64,000 nt of DNA from Acidobacteriota bacterium (GTDB lineage: Bacteria > Acidobacteriota > Terriglobia > Terriglobales > Acidobacteriaceae): NCBI GenBank assembly GCA_021779935.1, contig JAJXZT010000062.1:1-64000 (forward strand). Reading direction: 5' to 3'. The notes below the pieces were generated by a model, which was given only the letters and a program-made list of their open reading frames with translations, was not told the DNA's origin and searched no databases. Made by a program: the position numbers and the translations under genes. Below, piece by piece: positions 7,727-17,900 of the stretch (the stretch's first letter is position 1; the number at the start of each line of letters is the position of its first letter).

Positions 7727-9457
7727 CTAAATAGAATCGAAATTGGAGTGGAATCCGAGAGCGCTCGGCTGTCCGTCACGTACGATCTGCCCGTCCGCCA
7801 TCACCAATATTCGATCGCAGCTCGATACGGTTGACATACGGTGCGAGATGACAATGAGAGTAGAAGCCGGAAGATACCGCCTTACGTTGTGAAGCACTGC
7901 GGCCTCGGACCGCATGTCAAGGCACGAGGTCGCTTCGTCCAAGATGAGTATGCTTGGACCCGCGAGGAATGCTCTTGCGATAGCTAGACGTTGCCTTTGG
8001 CCACCTGAAAGTTTGCACCCCCGCGGTCCAACCTCTTGGTCCATGGCATTTGGAAGGTGTGCGATGAAAGAAGTGAGTTCGGCACAGTCGACGGCTCTCC
8101 ACAGCTCTTCGTCAGATGCCGATGGTTTGACAAAACGGAGATTGCTGCCGATGGTTCCGTCGAACAAGACCGGATCGCGGGACAAACATGCAATACAACG
8201 GCGAAGGCTCTCCAACTGAAGGCTCCGCACGTCCCGGCCTCCGATACTTACTGATCCTCTATCGACGTCATAGATACGCGCGACAAGTTTGACCAAAGTG
8301 CTCTTCCCTGCTCCATTCTCGCCGATAATTGCTACCATTTCTCCGCCAGATATCTCCAGGGAAGGAACACGAAGCATGTTCTTCTGCCTTTGATACCCAA
8401 ACTCGACCTCTCGAAAAGCGAGTCCGTACGAGGGTTCCTCCGGTAACATCACCGCGTCAGGTAATTCCACAACTGTAGGACGCAGATTTAGTATTGACTG
8501 CATACAACGGACACTAGCGAAAGTCTTCTGCGCACGCGCATACAATTCGGACGCATTGCCGAGAGGCTCGAAGAGCTGCATCACGAATCCGTAAAATGCG
8601 ACCAAACTTCCAACCGTCAGGGTGCCTGACAGGACGCTCCACCCTCCGTAGCCAATCACCCAAGACATAGCCAATGCCACGGCCAACGAGGTAACCAGCG
8701 TGAAACGGACACCGGTCCTGAGGAATTCCTGCTCCGACCGCGCTGTCCTCGCCAAAAGCACAAATGCCGTTCTTTCCTGGCGCTTTTGCTGTCTGAGCAA
8801 TTGGATTGGAATGATCGCCGAGAGATGTTCCTCCAGGAAAGTGCTCCACGCAATCCGTCCACATTGCACAGCGTCAGAATCACGAACCAGCTTCGCGCGG
8901 TAATGCTGCCGCGCAATGAGAAAAGCGGGAACAAGCGGCAATACAACGACCGTCAGCATTGGGCTCAGCATGAGCATCGCCACGAGCGTAAACAGGCTTG
9001 TCAACAGTAGGCGCAACGCTGCTGGAAATAGATCCGACCCAAAATAGGCAATTTCTTCAGTGGGCCGTTTGAGCGGGTAAATTGCAGTGCCCAAAGGTGC
9101 GTCCTCATAATAGGACGCCGAGAGCAAGTCAAGGTGTCGCAACACCCGCATGCTCAAGGCGAGATTCATTTGTTGCGCCGCACTGAGGCTGAGATAAGCT
9201 CCAAGGCTTGTGAAAGCTGCCCGGCCTTCGTATGTCAACAGAAACACACCGATCAGACCGATCAAAAGTACAAGATTCTTTTGTGGGAGCGCTTGATCGA
9301 TGAGCCATTTGAGAACGAGCGGCATGACAAGTCCCAATAGGCTGCCGATCGTTGCGCACAAAAAGCTACCAATATGCCAGCGCAGAAATGGCCGCATTTG
9401 GTCTCCAAGCCAGCGATATTGTTCTGGCAGCCACGATAACGACCAACGATTGCGCAT
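7727..9457 (-). CDS. ABC exporter (fused membrane and ATPase domains), lasso-peptide export (D)
   Basis: The product is an ABC exporter half-transporter of about 576 residues. An N-terminal six-helix membrane domain contains GLVMPLVLKWLIDQ and VLLIGLIGVFLLTYEG. The C-terminal ATPase has Walker A GENGAGKST, signature LSGGQRQR, Walker B ILILDEAT and H-loop ISHR. There is no N-terminal C39 peptidase, as expected because B2 removes the leader. In lasso clusters such a transporter exports the mature peptide and gives immunity. I chose the ATG at 9457, which gives the usual family length. A TTG at 9577 would add 40 residues of poor character but would bring the gene to 49 bases from the regulator gene. 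Confidence 0.88.
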   Translation of the reverse strand: MRNRWSLSWLPEQYRWLGDQMRPFLRWHIGSFLCATIGSLLGLVMPLVLKWLIDQALPQKNLVLLIGLIGVFLLTYEGRAAFTSLGAYLSLSAAQQMNLALSMRVLRHLDLLSASYYEDAPLGTAIYPLKRPTEEIAYFGSDLFPAALRLLLTSLFTLVAMLMLSPMLTVVVLPLVPAFLIARQHYRAKLVRDSDAVQCGRIAWSTFLEEHLSAIIPIQLLRQQKRQERTAFVLLARTARSEQEFLRTGVRFTLVTSLAVALAMSWVIGYGGWSVLSGTLTVGSLVAFYGFVMQLFEPLGNASELYARAQKTFASVRCMQSILNLRPTVVELPDAVMLPEEPSYGLAFREVEFGYQRQKNMLRVPSLEISGGEMVAIIGENGAGKSTLVKLVARIYDVDRGSVSIGGRDVRSLQLESLRRCIACLSRDPVLFDGTIGSNLRFVKPSASDEELWRAVDCAELTSFIAHLPNAMDQEVGPRGCKLSGGQRQRLAIARAFLAGPSILILDEATSCLDMRSEAAVLHNVRRYLPASTLIVISHRMSTVSSCDRILVMADGQIVRDGQPSALGFHSNFDSI

Positions 9458-9626
9458 CGACGACAACAGGCAGCCTCGGACTGTCGATGGTAGACAGCCA
9501 TCAGAGTCGTGAAAAGCCCGGGCATTTATTGTTTGTTTTTGGCACAACGGGTTCGGATTTCTCAGACGCAAATACAACTGGTCCTATCCAATCAATTTCC
9601 CTCTGCGTTCGGAAAATCAACAGAAT

Positions 9627-11288
9627 TCACGGAATTTTCCTTACCACCATTACAACTTCGCCGACGACCTCAACCTCGGCGTAATTTCGCAATCGTTCCG
9701 GCTCACGGAACGGAAGTTGATTTTCATAGATGACTACCATGTCATGGTCCAAAGCGCAGGAACTACACAGATAAGTACCATTGCGCCTCACCAACATGAA
9801 TAACGGTTGTCTCCATCGTTCCAGGGTAGCTAAACGAAATGGCTTCTTCTTACGCCGATTCACAACAAACAACACAGCACCGTGCAGAGACCGATTAAGA
9901 GACCGGCCCTGATTCCCGGCCCAAAAGAAATCGCGAAGCGAAAGTTGCTTCATGCCGCAGAACTCTTTCAGTGATTCGCGAAGGAATACGGGAAATTCGT
10001 CGAATTCAGCCGCCAGTTGAGCTAGATTAAGATTATTGGCCGCAGGTTCAGAAGCAGCAAAATTATTGCCAGACACAGCGCGACTCGTTGCAGTGAAGAA
10101 TCTCGTCGGAATCGCATCTCGCCCCAGTTTTTCCAGATTGATTCCCGCAGCAGCTATGATGCGGTTAAGTCTGATTCCATAAACTGAACACAAAGTAACG
10201 ATCTTATGAAAATGACGCGGCGGAATATCTTGCGCTTCATAGTCGGAAAGGGAGCCAGGCGAAACAAAATACCGATCATCGTTCAAAAGCCTAGCGATCT
10301 CTCGGCTCATCGCCGATGCCTCTCGAAAGGACAGCGCCGCTCGGCTTCTGGCTCGCTGAAGTAAGGAGCCCAGCCTTTCTTGCTTTTGGGTAATACTCTC
10401 CGGCTTCCACGTGCCAACAAATTCTCTCGGAACATCCGGCTTCAGAAATTCATGCGTTCTCCGCATCTCCATGTCAACCACTCCAAGAATCCGCGCCTCA
10501 TCCGGCACCCGGAACTCAACGTGTCCATAGGGAAGCTGATTGGAGAATGGAACAATGCGGTCGCTTTCCAACACATGCATTCCGCAACACCAGAATCCTC
10601 TGCTGTGCTCAATCAGAAAAACTCCGGCAGGAGTCCGTCCCTTCTCTTGTGACAAAACACCCTCTGATAACTGCGAATTGGCACGCACGATGCTGCCAGG
10701 CAATAGCTCCGGAAATGCGACTGCGTCCTGATAACCGATCTTTGCATATAAGAAGTTTCCACCGCTTGATGCGGTTAGGGACCGCAGTTGTCTATGGGAC
10801 GAGAATTCAATCAGCCGCCCAAGCGGCGTAACACTTGCCGACAGAATGCCGCCGGCAACATCCTGAAACCAACGCACCCACGCATTGCGATCATCGAGCG
10901 CCACGTCCAAGAGGATCGTCCGTTTCGAAGGCAGTGATACCTGCAATTCCAGAATCTTCTCCGGGGCAAAACCGAAAACGCGCAACCACTCCATGAGGTC
11001 ATACCCCGTGATCTCGCTCAAAACGCAAAACTGATGCAAGGCAAGACTGAACGACCCGCTTCTCAAATCGTGATAAAGATTGTGCGGCAAGAAATAGCGC
11101 GATGAACGGCCATACAATTCTGCCGATCGTTGTGAAACTTGGTGCAGGGTAAGCCCCTTGGTCTCCAAGATCGCTTTCACTCGATCCGCAAGGTGGGTGT
11201 TGTGCTGCAAATCCGACTTTGTTGGCACGGTACGCCTTTGAATAAACTTCTGCACGCCGGCTTGTGGAGACGAATTCGCCCGCCACAC
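9627..11288 (-). CDS. Large XRE-type regulator with duplicated helix-turn-helix and S24-like sensor modules
   Basis: The 553-residue protein is built from repeated modules. It has an N-terminal helix-turn-helix (about 28-95, LTLHQVSQRSAEL), a beta-rich LexA/S24-like segment with PGSIVRAN and GVVDMEM (about 165-280), and a second XRE-like helix-turn-helix (about 310-375, LSFREASAMSREIARL). A last beta-rich segment ends in VEVVGEVVMVVRK. Both halves resemble the single 267-residue protein encoded divergently at 11606. No Ser-Lys protease dyad can be confirmed, so it probably senses or dimerises rather than cleaves. It is co-directional with and just upstream of the lasso genes, so a role in controlling them is likely but unproven. 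The GTG start at 11288 lacks a good ribosome site and is uncertain. Confidence 0.65.
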   Translation of the reverse strand: MWRANSSPQAGVQKFIQRRTVPTKSDLQHNTHLADRVKAILETKGLTLHQVSQRSAELYGRSSRYFLPHNLYHDLRSGSFSLALHQFCVLSEITGYDLMEWLRVFGFAPEKILELQVSLPSKRTILLDVALDDRNAWVRWFQDVAGGILSASVTPLGRLIEFSSHRQLRSLTASSGGNFLYAKIGYQDAVAFPELLPGSIVRANSQLSEGVLSQEKGRTPAGVFLIEHSRGFWCCGMHVLESDRIVPFSNQLPYGHVEFRVPDEARILGVVDMEMRRTHEFLKPDVPREFVGTWKPESITQKQERLGSLLQRARSRAALSFREASAMSREIARLLNDDRYFVSPGSLSDYEAQDIPPRHFHKIVTLCSVYGIRLNRIIAAAGINLEKLGRDAIPTRFFTATSRAVSGNNFAASEPAANNLNLAQLAAEFDEFPVFLRESLKEFCGMKQLSLRDFFWAGNQGRSLNRSLHGAVLFVVNRRKKKPFRLATLERWRQPLFMLVRRNGTYLCSSCALDHDMVVIYENQLPFREPERLRNYAEVEVVGEVVMVVRKIP

Positions 11289-11605
11289 CCCGTAAGAGTT
11301 GTCATGAACCGCTCGCAGAGATGGGTCCTGTATAGCTGCAAGATTCCAATTCCGTCACAGGGAGAAAAAAACGTCCGTATTTGCGAGCAGTTCATCCAAT
11401 TGAACTGACCGGTAGACCACATTTACGTCATTTGGAAACTAGCAATCGCATGTCCCGGTGGCCGGAATTATGGCCAAACTCAGCATGATTCCAGGCCATA
11501 TAAAGTTGACGGCCTTTTTCTATCTCTTGCTTGGTCTTCAGATTTTCGAACAATATGCTATGTTGCTGGACACCCGGCTCCAATTCCGCATAGGATGTTT
11601 GACCC
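11289..11605. promoter_or_regulatory. Divergent promoter region between two paralogous regulators
   Basis: The 317 bases separate the starts of the 553-residue (leftward) and 267-residue (rightward) regulators. They hold no gene of their own. The region must contain the promoter of the rightward gene and probably that of the whole lasso operon. The most distinct element is the inverted repeat at 11388-11407. Confidence 0.55.
11388..11407. promoter_or_regulatory. Candidate operator, CAGTTCA-6-TGAACTG
   Basis: CAGTTCA (11388-11394) and TGAACTG (11401-11407) form a perfect 7-6-7 inverted repeat, 100 bases before the leftward regulator and 199 before the rightward one. The size suits a dimeric XRE repressor, so autoregulation by one or both neighbours is inferred. 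Confidence 0.45.
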
Positions 11606-12409
11606 ATGTTGTCCTCGGCCCCAAGTCCGGACGCTGGTAAACGCCTCAAAGCCGAACGTCTTCGGGTACGCCTTTCCACGCGTGAGGTGGAAAAGCTCAG
11701 TCAACAAATTGCAAAAGATCGAGGCAGCCAGGAGTATTGCGTATCTCATACCTGGCTGACGGATATCGAAAACGGAGAATTCACCCCAAGTATTTACAAG
11801 CTCTACAGTCTCAGCCGCATCTATGGGCGCGACTATGACGAGATCCTCGCGTTCTTTGGCATATGCCTTCGGGAGATCGGAGCGAGTCCATTGAGTTTTC
11901 CACGTACCCATTTGGTTGGGCCAACCTTGCGAGAAACAGCCCAAGCATTCATGGCTCCGATTGAACTCCGCAAAAGCGTGCTGCTGGAACGAACAAATCT
12001 GGTTCAACAAATGTTTGAGAATTGGGGAGAAGTTCCCATTGTGCTGCTTCGTCAGCTGGCTTCTAAAAACACACTCTGCGGCTACATTGGACTCGAAGAT
12101 CGCACGCTCTACCCGCTGATACGTCCGGGATCATTTGTCCAGATTGATCCTCATCAGAAAAGAATTGTGACAGCCAATTGGCACAACGAGTTCGAGCGGC
12201 CTATCTATTTCCTGGAGCTGCGGGAGAGCTACGTGTGCAGCTGGTGCCAGCTCGACGGTACCCACTTGACTCTGATTCCCAGTCCGCAATCGCACGAACC
12301 AGTTCGGCAGCTTCGCTATCCTACCGACGCCGAGATCATCGGACGCGTGACTGCGGTCACCATGAGAATCGCGGATGTCTCATACGATCCATCGGGAATC
12401 TCTTCCTGA
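11606..12409 (+). CDS. XRE-family regulator with S24/LexA-like C-terminal domain
   Basis: The 267-residue protein has an N-terminal helix-turn-helix (about 10-80, with STREVEKLSQQI and HTWLTDIENGEFTPS). A C-terminal beta-rich domain includes LYPLIRPGSFVQIDP and ends near EIIGRVTAVTMRI. The PGSF strand and the final IIGRV strand resemble S24/LexA-type sensor domains, but a catalytic Ser-Lys pair is not evident. The arrangement is repeated in the 553-residue protein on the other side of the shared promoter region, so the two are paralogues. An AGGATG site lies before the ATG. It may regulate the lasso operon or itself. No direct evidence of the target is visible. Confidence 0.7.
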   Translation: MLSSAPSPDAGKRLKAERLRVRLSTREVEKLSQQIAKDRGSQEYCVSHTWLTDIENGEFTPSIYKLYSLSRIYGRDYDEILAFFGICLREIGASPLSFPRTHLVGPTLRETAQAFMAPIELRKSVLLERTNLVQQMFENWGEVPIVLLRQLASKNTLCGYIGLEDRTLYPLIRPGSFVQIDPHQKRIVTANWHNEFERPIYFLELRESYVCSWCQLDGTHLTLIPSPQSHEPVRQLRYPTDAEIIGRVTAVTMRIADVSYDPSGISS

Positions 12410-12619
12410 CGAATTCATCCTCAATGAATTCATTCCTGAAGAGCTCCCGTCAGAAAAACCTACTTGGCTCCACACCACAAGTCTGGCGAGGATAGACAAA
12501 TCCTTACCATTCAGAAGTGATTCGCTCCAAAGCAATTAATGGTGCCACTGGAGGTTTTACCGACGGATCACATTCGCTGGTCTTGAGCAATGCCAGCTGG
12601 AGGCGCTTGACACCGGGCA

Positions 12620-13417
12620 GTGATCTCCCTAAGCTTTTATAGCGAACAAAAAGCGAAAGTGAAAAACACATCTGAGCTTCGAAAACAGGTCGAATCCGCT
12701 CTGGTCCAGCGCGTTCCGGCGGCTTTTTCGCTGCGGCCACCTGCCCCGCCCGAGCTGCTTCCCTGTGGCGTACCGGAGGTGGATGCCGCGCTTGGCGGCG
12801 GATTTCCGCTGGGGGCGATCACGGAGTTGTCGGGCGCTAATTCTTCCGGACGCACGACGTTGGCGCTGGCGACCTTGGCCGGCATCACGCAGGCCGCTGC
12901 GGCCTGTGCCTATATAGATGTTGCGGACGCCTTCGATCCACTCTCGGCAGCAGCTTTGGGAGTTGAGTTGCGCCGCCTGCTTTGGGTGCGCGCTGAGTCG
13001 GTGCGCGGCAAGACCTCGTGGACGCGGCTTGACCAGGCGTTGCGTGCCACCGATCTGCTGCTCAGCACCGGAGGCTTCCGTGCGCTTGTGCTCGACATGG
13101 GCGACGTCTCGCCGGAGCAGGCGCGTCGCGTGCCGCTGGCGACGTGGTATCGCTTTCGTCTGCAAGTAGAAAAATCCCGAACACTGTTTCTCCTGATTAC
13201 GCGCGTACCCTGCGCCAACAGTTGCGCGGCGGTTTCGCTGCATTGTTGCCAATCGTCAATTGACTGGCGTCAGGCGGCGGAGCAAAGTCCGTTGCTGCTC
13301 GCCGGATTGCGTTATCGCATCGGCGTGGCGCGCAGTCGTACCGCTGATCCCACTCGCAAAAAACCAGCGGCTTCCTCGGAAGCGGCCTGGAGCAGCACTA
13401 CCCCGTGGTCGAGATAA
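12620..13417 (+). CDS. imuA: ImuA-like RecA-fold protein of the mutasome
   Basis: The 265-residue protein has a RecA-like core: CGVPEVDAALGGGFPLG leads into a Walker A-like loop ANSSGRTT, and VLDMGDVSPEQ matches a Walker B strand. ImuA proteins are short RecA/SulA-like factors that link RecA to the ImuB scaffold during SOS translesion synthesis. The stop is 3 bases before imuB, and dnaE2 follows, giving the standard three-gene cassette. The start is a GTG at 12620. No obvious LexA box (GAAC-N4-GTTC or CTGT-N8-ACAG) is visible in the 210 bases upstream, so its damage control is assumed from the family. Confidence 0.85.
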   Translation: MISLSFYSEQKAKVKNTSELRKQVESALVQRVPAAFSLRPPAPPELLPCGVPEVDAALGGGFPLGAITELSGANSSGRTTLALATLAGITQAAAACAYIDVADAFDPLSAAALGVELRRLLWVRAESVRGKTSWTRLDQALRATDLLLSTGGFRALVLDMGDVSPEQARRVPLATWYRFRLQVEKSRTLFLLITRVPCANSCAAVSLHCCQSSIDWRQAAEQSPLLLAGLRYRIGVARSRTADPTRKKPAASSEAAWSSTTPWSR

Positions 13418-13420
13418 GCC

Positions 13421-14938
13421 ATGTCCTCCGCGCTGTATCTCTGTCTGCACCTCCGCGACTTCGCCGTGCAGTCGCTCGCTCGCTTCCATCCTGAGTTGCG
13501 TTCCCGAGCCGTGGCCATCCTGAGTGGCGAGCCTCCTCTGGAGTATGTCTTTGCCATGAACCGGCGCGCGCGTCTGCTGGGTGTGGAGTTAGGCATGAGC
13601 CGTGTGCAGGCCGAGTCGTTTCCGATAGCGGTGTTGCGGCGCGATCGTCAGCAGGAAGACGCCTCGTTTACGGAGATAATGAATTGCGCGCAACATCTCT
13701 CGCCCCGGATTGAGGCGATTGCCTCGCCGCAGGAAGAGATCTGCGGCGCCACTCTTGCGCTCGATGTCTCCGGTTCCGAGCGCCTGTTCGGCGATGCACA
13801 ACAGATTGCCACGCGCTTGCACCACTCCGTGCGCATGGCCGGATACGAGGCAAGCGTTGTGGCGTCGCACAATGTCTATGTGGCCGTGCTGGCGGCGCGC
13901 GGCATGCAGAACATCACGACCATTGCACCGGGACGCGAGGCAGAGACACTCGCGCCACTGCCGCTCGCGGTGTTGGAACTCGACGATGCCGAGGCGGAAA
14001 CTTTCGCGACGTGGGGCATCCACACCTTGGGACAACTGGCGGCGCTGCCCACGAAATCATTGGTAGCGCGCATCGGACAAAATGGCTTGCGTCTGCAAAT
14101 GCTGGCGCGCGGAGAGTACAACCACCTGCTCGTCCCAACGGAGGAACCCGCCGATGCAGTGCTCTGCGAGCGCGTGGAGTTGGAGCATCCGGTGGAGTTG
14201 CTGGAGCCGCTGCTCTTTCTGCTGAGCCGCATGTTGGAAGAGATCACGCAACGCGCGGCGCAACGGGCGTTGGCCATTGCCTCGGTAGGGACCTTTCTCA
14301 CGCTCGACAACACGACGCGCTCCGAACATCGCCGCACGATTCGTCCCGCACTCCCCGAGCGCGATCACCACACGCTGCTCAAACTCGTCCAGCTTGATCT
14401 CGAGTTGCATCCACCGGAAGCCGCTGTCCTTGCGCTGCGCATCGAGGCCCATCCGGCGCGTCCGCAGACGGCGCAGCATGGATTGTTCACAGCGCAAGCT
14501 CCCGAGGCCGGACGTCTGGAAGTGTTGCTGGCGCGTCTGCGCAAACTGGTGGGCGAAGAGCGTGTCGGCTCGCCGGAATTGCTCGACAACCATGCGCCTG
14601 AATCCTTCCGCGTTGCGAGCTTCGCACCCGGCGATAGTCCCGCTTCTACTGGCAACCATCACGCAGCGCCCGCTTCGGCCCTACGCATTGTGCGTCCGCC
14701 GCGTGCGATAAGAATCGAGCTTCGTGGGAACGCTCCTTCCGCGATGTATTACGAAGGACAGCGGCTCACGTTGCAAGCCGGTTCCGGCCCGTGGCGCATG
14801 AGCGGCGCCTGGTGGACGCACGCTGCCTGGTGTCGCGAAGAGTGGGACGTTGTTCTGGAAGAACAATCGCGCCGATGCTTGCGTCTCGCCTTCGATCCCG
14901 GCGCAAATTGCTGGTACGTGATTGGGATTTACGACTGA
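13421..14938 (+). CDS. imuB: ImuB, catalytically inactive Y-family polymerase homologue
   Basis: The 505-residue protein has a Y-family polymerase fold. The N-terminal palm begins LCLHLRDFAVQSLARF, where active DinB enzymes have DMDSFFA-like acids. A second palm segment LDVSGSERLFGD lacks the usual paired acid residues. ImuB acts as a scaffold that binds the beta clamp, ImuA and DnaE2 rather than as a polymerase. The helix-hairpin-helix part includes TLGQLAALPTKSLVARIG. The C-terminus runs to 8 bases before the dnaE2 start. The family assignment is strong; clamp-binding residues were not located with certainty. Confidence 0.9.
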   Translation: MSSALYLCLHLRDFAVQSLARFHPELRSRAVAILSGEPPLEYVFAMNRRARLLGVELGMSRVQAESFPIAVLRRDRQQEDASFTEIMNCAQHLSPRIEAIASPQEEICGATLALDVSGSERLFGDAQQIATRLHHSVRMAGYEASVVASHNVYVAVLAARGMQNITTIAPGREAETLAPLPLAVLELDDAEAETFATWGIHTLGQLAALPTKSLVARIGQNGLRLQMLARGEYNHLLVPTEEPADAVLCERVELEHPVELLEPLLFLLSRMLEEITQRAAQRALAIASVGTFLTLDNTTRSEHRRTIRPALPERDHHTLLKLVQLDLELHPPEAAVLALRIEAHPARPQTAQHGLFTAQAPEAGRLEVLLARLRKLVGEERVGSPELLDNHAPESFRVASFAPGDSPASTGNHHAAPASALRIVRPPRAIRIELRGNAPSAMYYEGQRLTLQAGSGPWRMSGAWWTHAAWCREEWDVVLEEQSRRCLRLAFDPGANCWYVIGIYD

Positions 14939-14946
14939 AAGATGCG

Positions 14947-17900
14947 ATGTATATCGAGCTCCATGCACGTTCGGCGTTCAGCTTTCTCGAAGGCGCATCC
15001 CTGCCGGAAGCGCTGACCGAGCGGGCCGCGCAATTGGAGATGCCCGCCATGGCGCTGCTCGACCGCAACGGACTCTACGGTGCACCGCGCTTTCACACCA
15101 GTGCACAAAAAGCAGGCGTGCAGGCGCACATCGGAGCCGAGGTTGCCGTACGCGATGCCGGGGAGCGTGCGTGTCCGCCACGGTGGTTGCCACATCGCAT
15201 TCCGCCGGAGCCCGTGCGTTTTCCGCTGCTGGTGGAGGCGCAGGTTGGCTACCAGAATCTCTGTCGTCTGATTACGCGCTACAAGTTACGCGAGCCAAGC
15301 AAGGCAGAAGGTGCGGCCCTGCTCGCCGAAGTTGCGGAATATGCCGAGGGTCTTGTATGCCTCACCGGCGGCGACGAAGGTCCGCTGGCGTCGGCGCTGG
15401 CGCGTGGCGGATACGACGAAGCCCTGCGCGAAGTCGAACGGCTCGTACATATCTTCGGTCCGCGCAATGTCTACGTCGAGTTGCAGCGTCATTTCGATCG
15501 CGAGGAAGAACATCGCAACCAGGCCGCGGTCAGCATCGCGCGCGCGCTGCACCTTCCTCTACTCGCAACCAATGGCGTGAACTATGCCACGCCTTACGAT
15601 CGCGAAGTGCTCGACCTGCTCACCGCGATTCGCCATCACTGCACGCTGGAAACTGCCGGTCGTCTGCTCGCCTCCAACTCAGAACGCTGCCTGCGTTCCG
15701 CGCGTGAGATGCAGAATCTGTTCCGCGATCTTCCCGAGGCCATCGCCAACACCCGGGAGCTTTCCGCGCGACTCACCTATCAGATGAGCGACCTCGGCTA
15801 CCGCTTCCCCGACTATCCCGTACCCGAAGGCGAGTCGATGCAGTCGTTCCTGGAGAAGCGCACGCAGGAAGGCATTCGCGAACGCTATCTGCCCAAGCAC
15901 GACGCCAAACTCCTGGCCCGCGCGCAGCAGCAGGCGCAGCGCGAGTTGACGCTCATCGCCCGACTTGGGCTCGCCGGATATTTCCTCATCGTGTGGGACA
16001 TCGTGCAGTTCTGCGAGCGCGAGGGCATCCTCGTGCAGGGGCGCGGCTCGGCCGCCAACAGCGTGGTCTGTTACGCGCTGCGCATCACCGCCGTCGATCC
16101 CGTCGGCATGGACCTGCTCTTCGAGCGCTTCCTCTCCGAAGAGCGCGGTGAGTGGCCGGACATCGATCTCGACCTGCCCAGCGGAGAGCAGCGCGAGCGC
16201 GCCATTCAATACGTCTACCAACGCTACGGCGAACTAGGCGCCGCGATGACCGCCAACGTCATCACTTATCGTGGACGTTCGACCGCGCGTGAGGCCGGCA
16301 AAGCCCTCGGCTTCGATGCCGAAACGCTCGACCGCCTGACCAAGCTGGTGGGCACCTGGGAGTGGCGGGGCGAGAACGATACGCTGGAGCGCAACGTGCA
16401 GACCGCCGGTTTCGACATCCAGCATCGTCGCATCGCCAAGTACGTCGAACTCTGCCAGCGCATGCAGGACCTTCCCCGCCATCTCGGGCAGCACTCGGGC
16501 GGCATGGTCATCTGCGGCGGACAGCTCAACGCCGTTGTGCCGATCGAGCACGCCTCCATGCCCGGTCGCACGGTCATCCAGTGGGATAAAGAAGACTGCG
16601 CCGACATGAAGCTCATCAAGGTTGACCTGCTTGGACTCGGCATGATGGCCGTGCTCAAGGATTGCCTGACGCTTGTGCCACGACACTATGGCGAGCCGCT
16701 CGACCTTGCGCAGCTTCCGCAGGACGACCCGCCGACCTACCGCGCGTTGCAACAGGCGGACACCGTCGGCATGTTCCAGGTAGAGAGCCGTGCGCAGATG
16801 TCGGCCCTCCCGCGTAATCTTCCCACGCGCTTCTACGACATCGTCGTGCAGGTGGCCATCATCCGCCCCGGCCCCATCGTGGGCAACATGATGAATCCCT
16901 ACATGAAGCGGCGTCGCGGCAAGGAACCTGTGACGTACTACCATCCGCTGCTGGAGCCTGTGTTGAAGCGCACGCTCGGCATCCCGCTCTTTCAGGAGCA
17001 GCTCATCCGCATGGCCATGATCGTCGCCAACTTCAGCGGTGGCGAGGCCGACGAGTTGCGCCGTGCCGTCGGCATGCGACGCTCCATGGCGCGCATGAAG
17101 GACCTCGACGGCAAGCTGCGCCGGGGCATGACCGCCAACGGCATCCGTCCCGACGTGCAGGAGCAGATCATTCAGTCCATCTCGTCGTTTGCGCTCTACG
17201 GATTCCCCGAGTCGCACGCCGCCAGCTTCGCCCTTATCGCCTACGCCAGCGCTTATCTGAAGTGTAACTACCTTGCGGCTTTTACCGCCGCGTTGCTCAA
17301 CAATCAGCCGATGGGTTTCTACTCGCCCGCAACCATCGTCAAGGATGCGCAGCGCCACGGCCTGCGCGTGAAGCCCGTCGACGTGCAGTGTTCCGACTGG
17401 CCGTGCACGCTGGAGCCTGAGCCCGACAATGCGCAGCGCTTCGCCGTCCGGCTTGGTCTTTGCTACGCGCGCGGACTGCGCCAGGAAGCAGCGTTAGCCC
17501 TGGTTGTCGCAAGAGAGAAATATCCATTCATGTCGATCCATGATCTTGCGTTGCGTGCGCCCGAGTTGCGCAAGAACGACCTCTCGCTGCTCGCCAAAAT
17601 CGGCGCTCTTAACTCGCTGGGCGAAGTCACGCACCGTCGCGATGCGCTCTGGCAGGTGGAGTACGCCGGACGCCCCGCCGGACCTTTGTTAAACAATCTT
17701 CCCGAGCAGGAATCCCCGGCTTCGCCGCTTGCGCAGATGTCCACCGAGGAACGTCTTGTCGCTGACTTTGCGGGCACCCGCCTCACCATCGGCCCGCACC
17801 CCATGGCCTTTCATCGCGCCAAGTTGCGACGGCAAGGCGTCCTCGCCGCCTGCGAACTAGAGCACGTTCCCAACGGGCGAGCGGCGCGCATCGCCGGATG

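Noticed and set aside
12410-12619. LexA box before imuA
   Set aside because: I looked for GAAC-N4-GTTC and CTGT-N8-ACAG type sites and saw no convincing one. The acidobacterial motif may differ.
16234-17358. 374-codon frame on the minus strand inside dnaE2
   Set aside because: It is a shadow of the dnaE2 codon pattern; the plus strand has clear polymerase motifs throughout.
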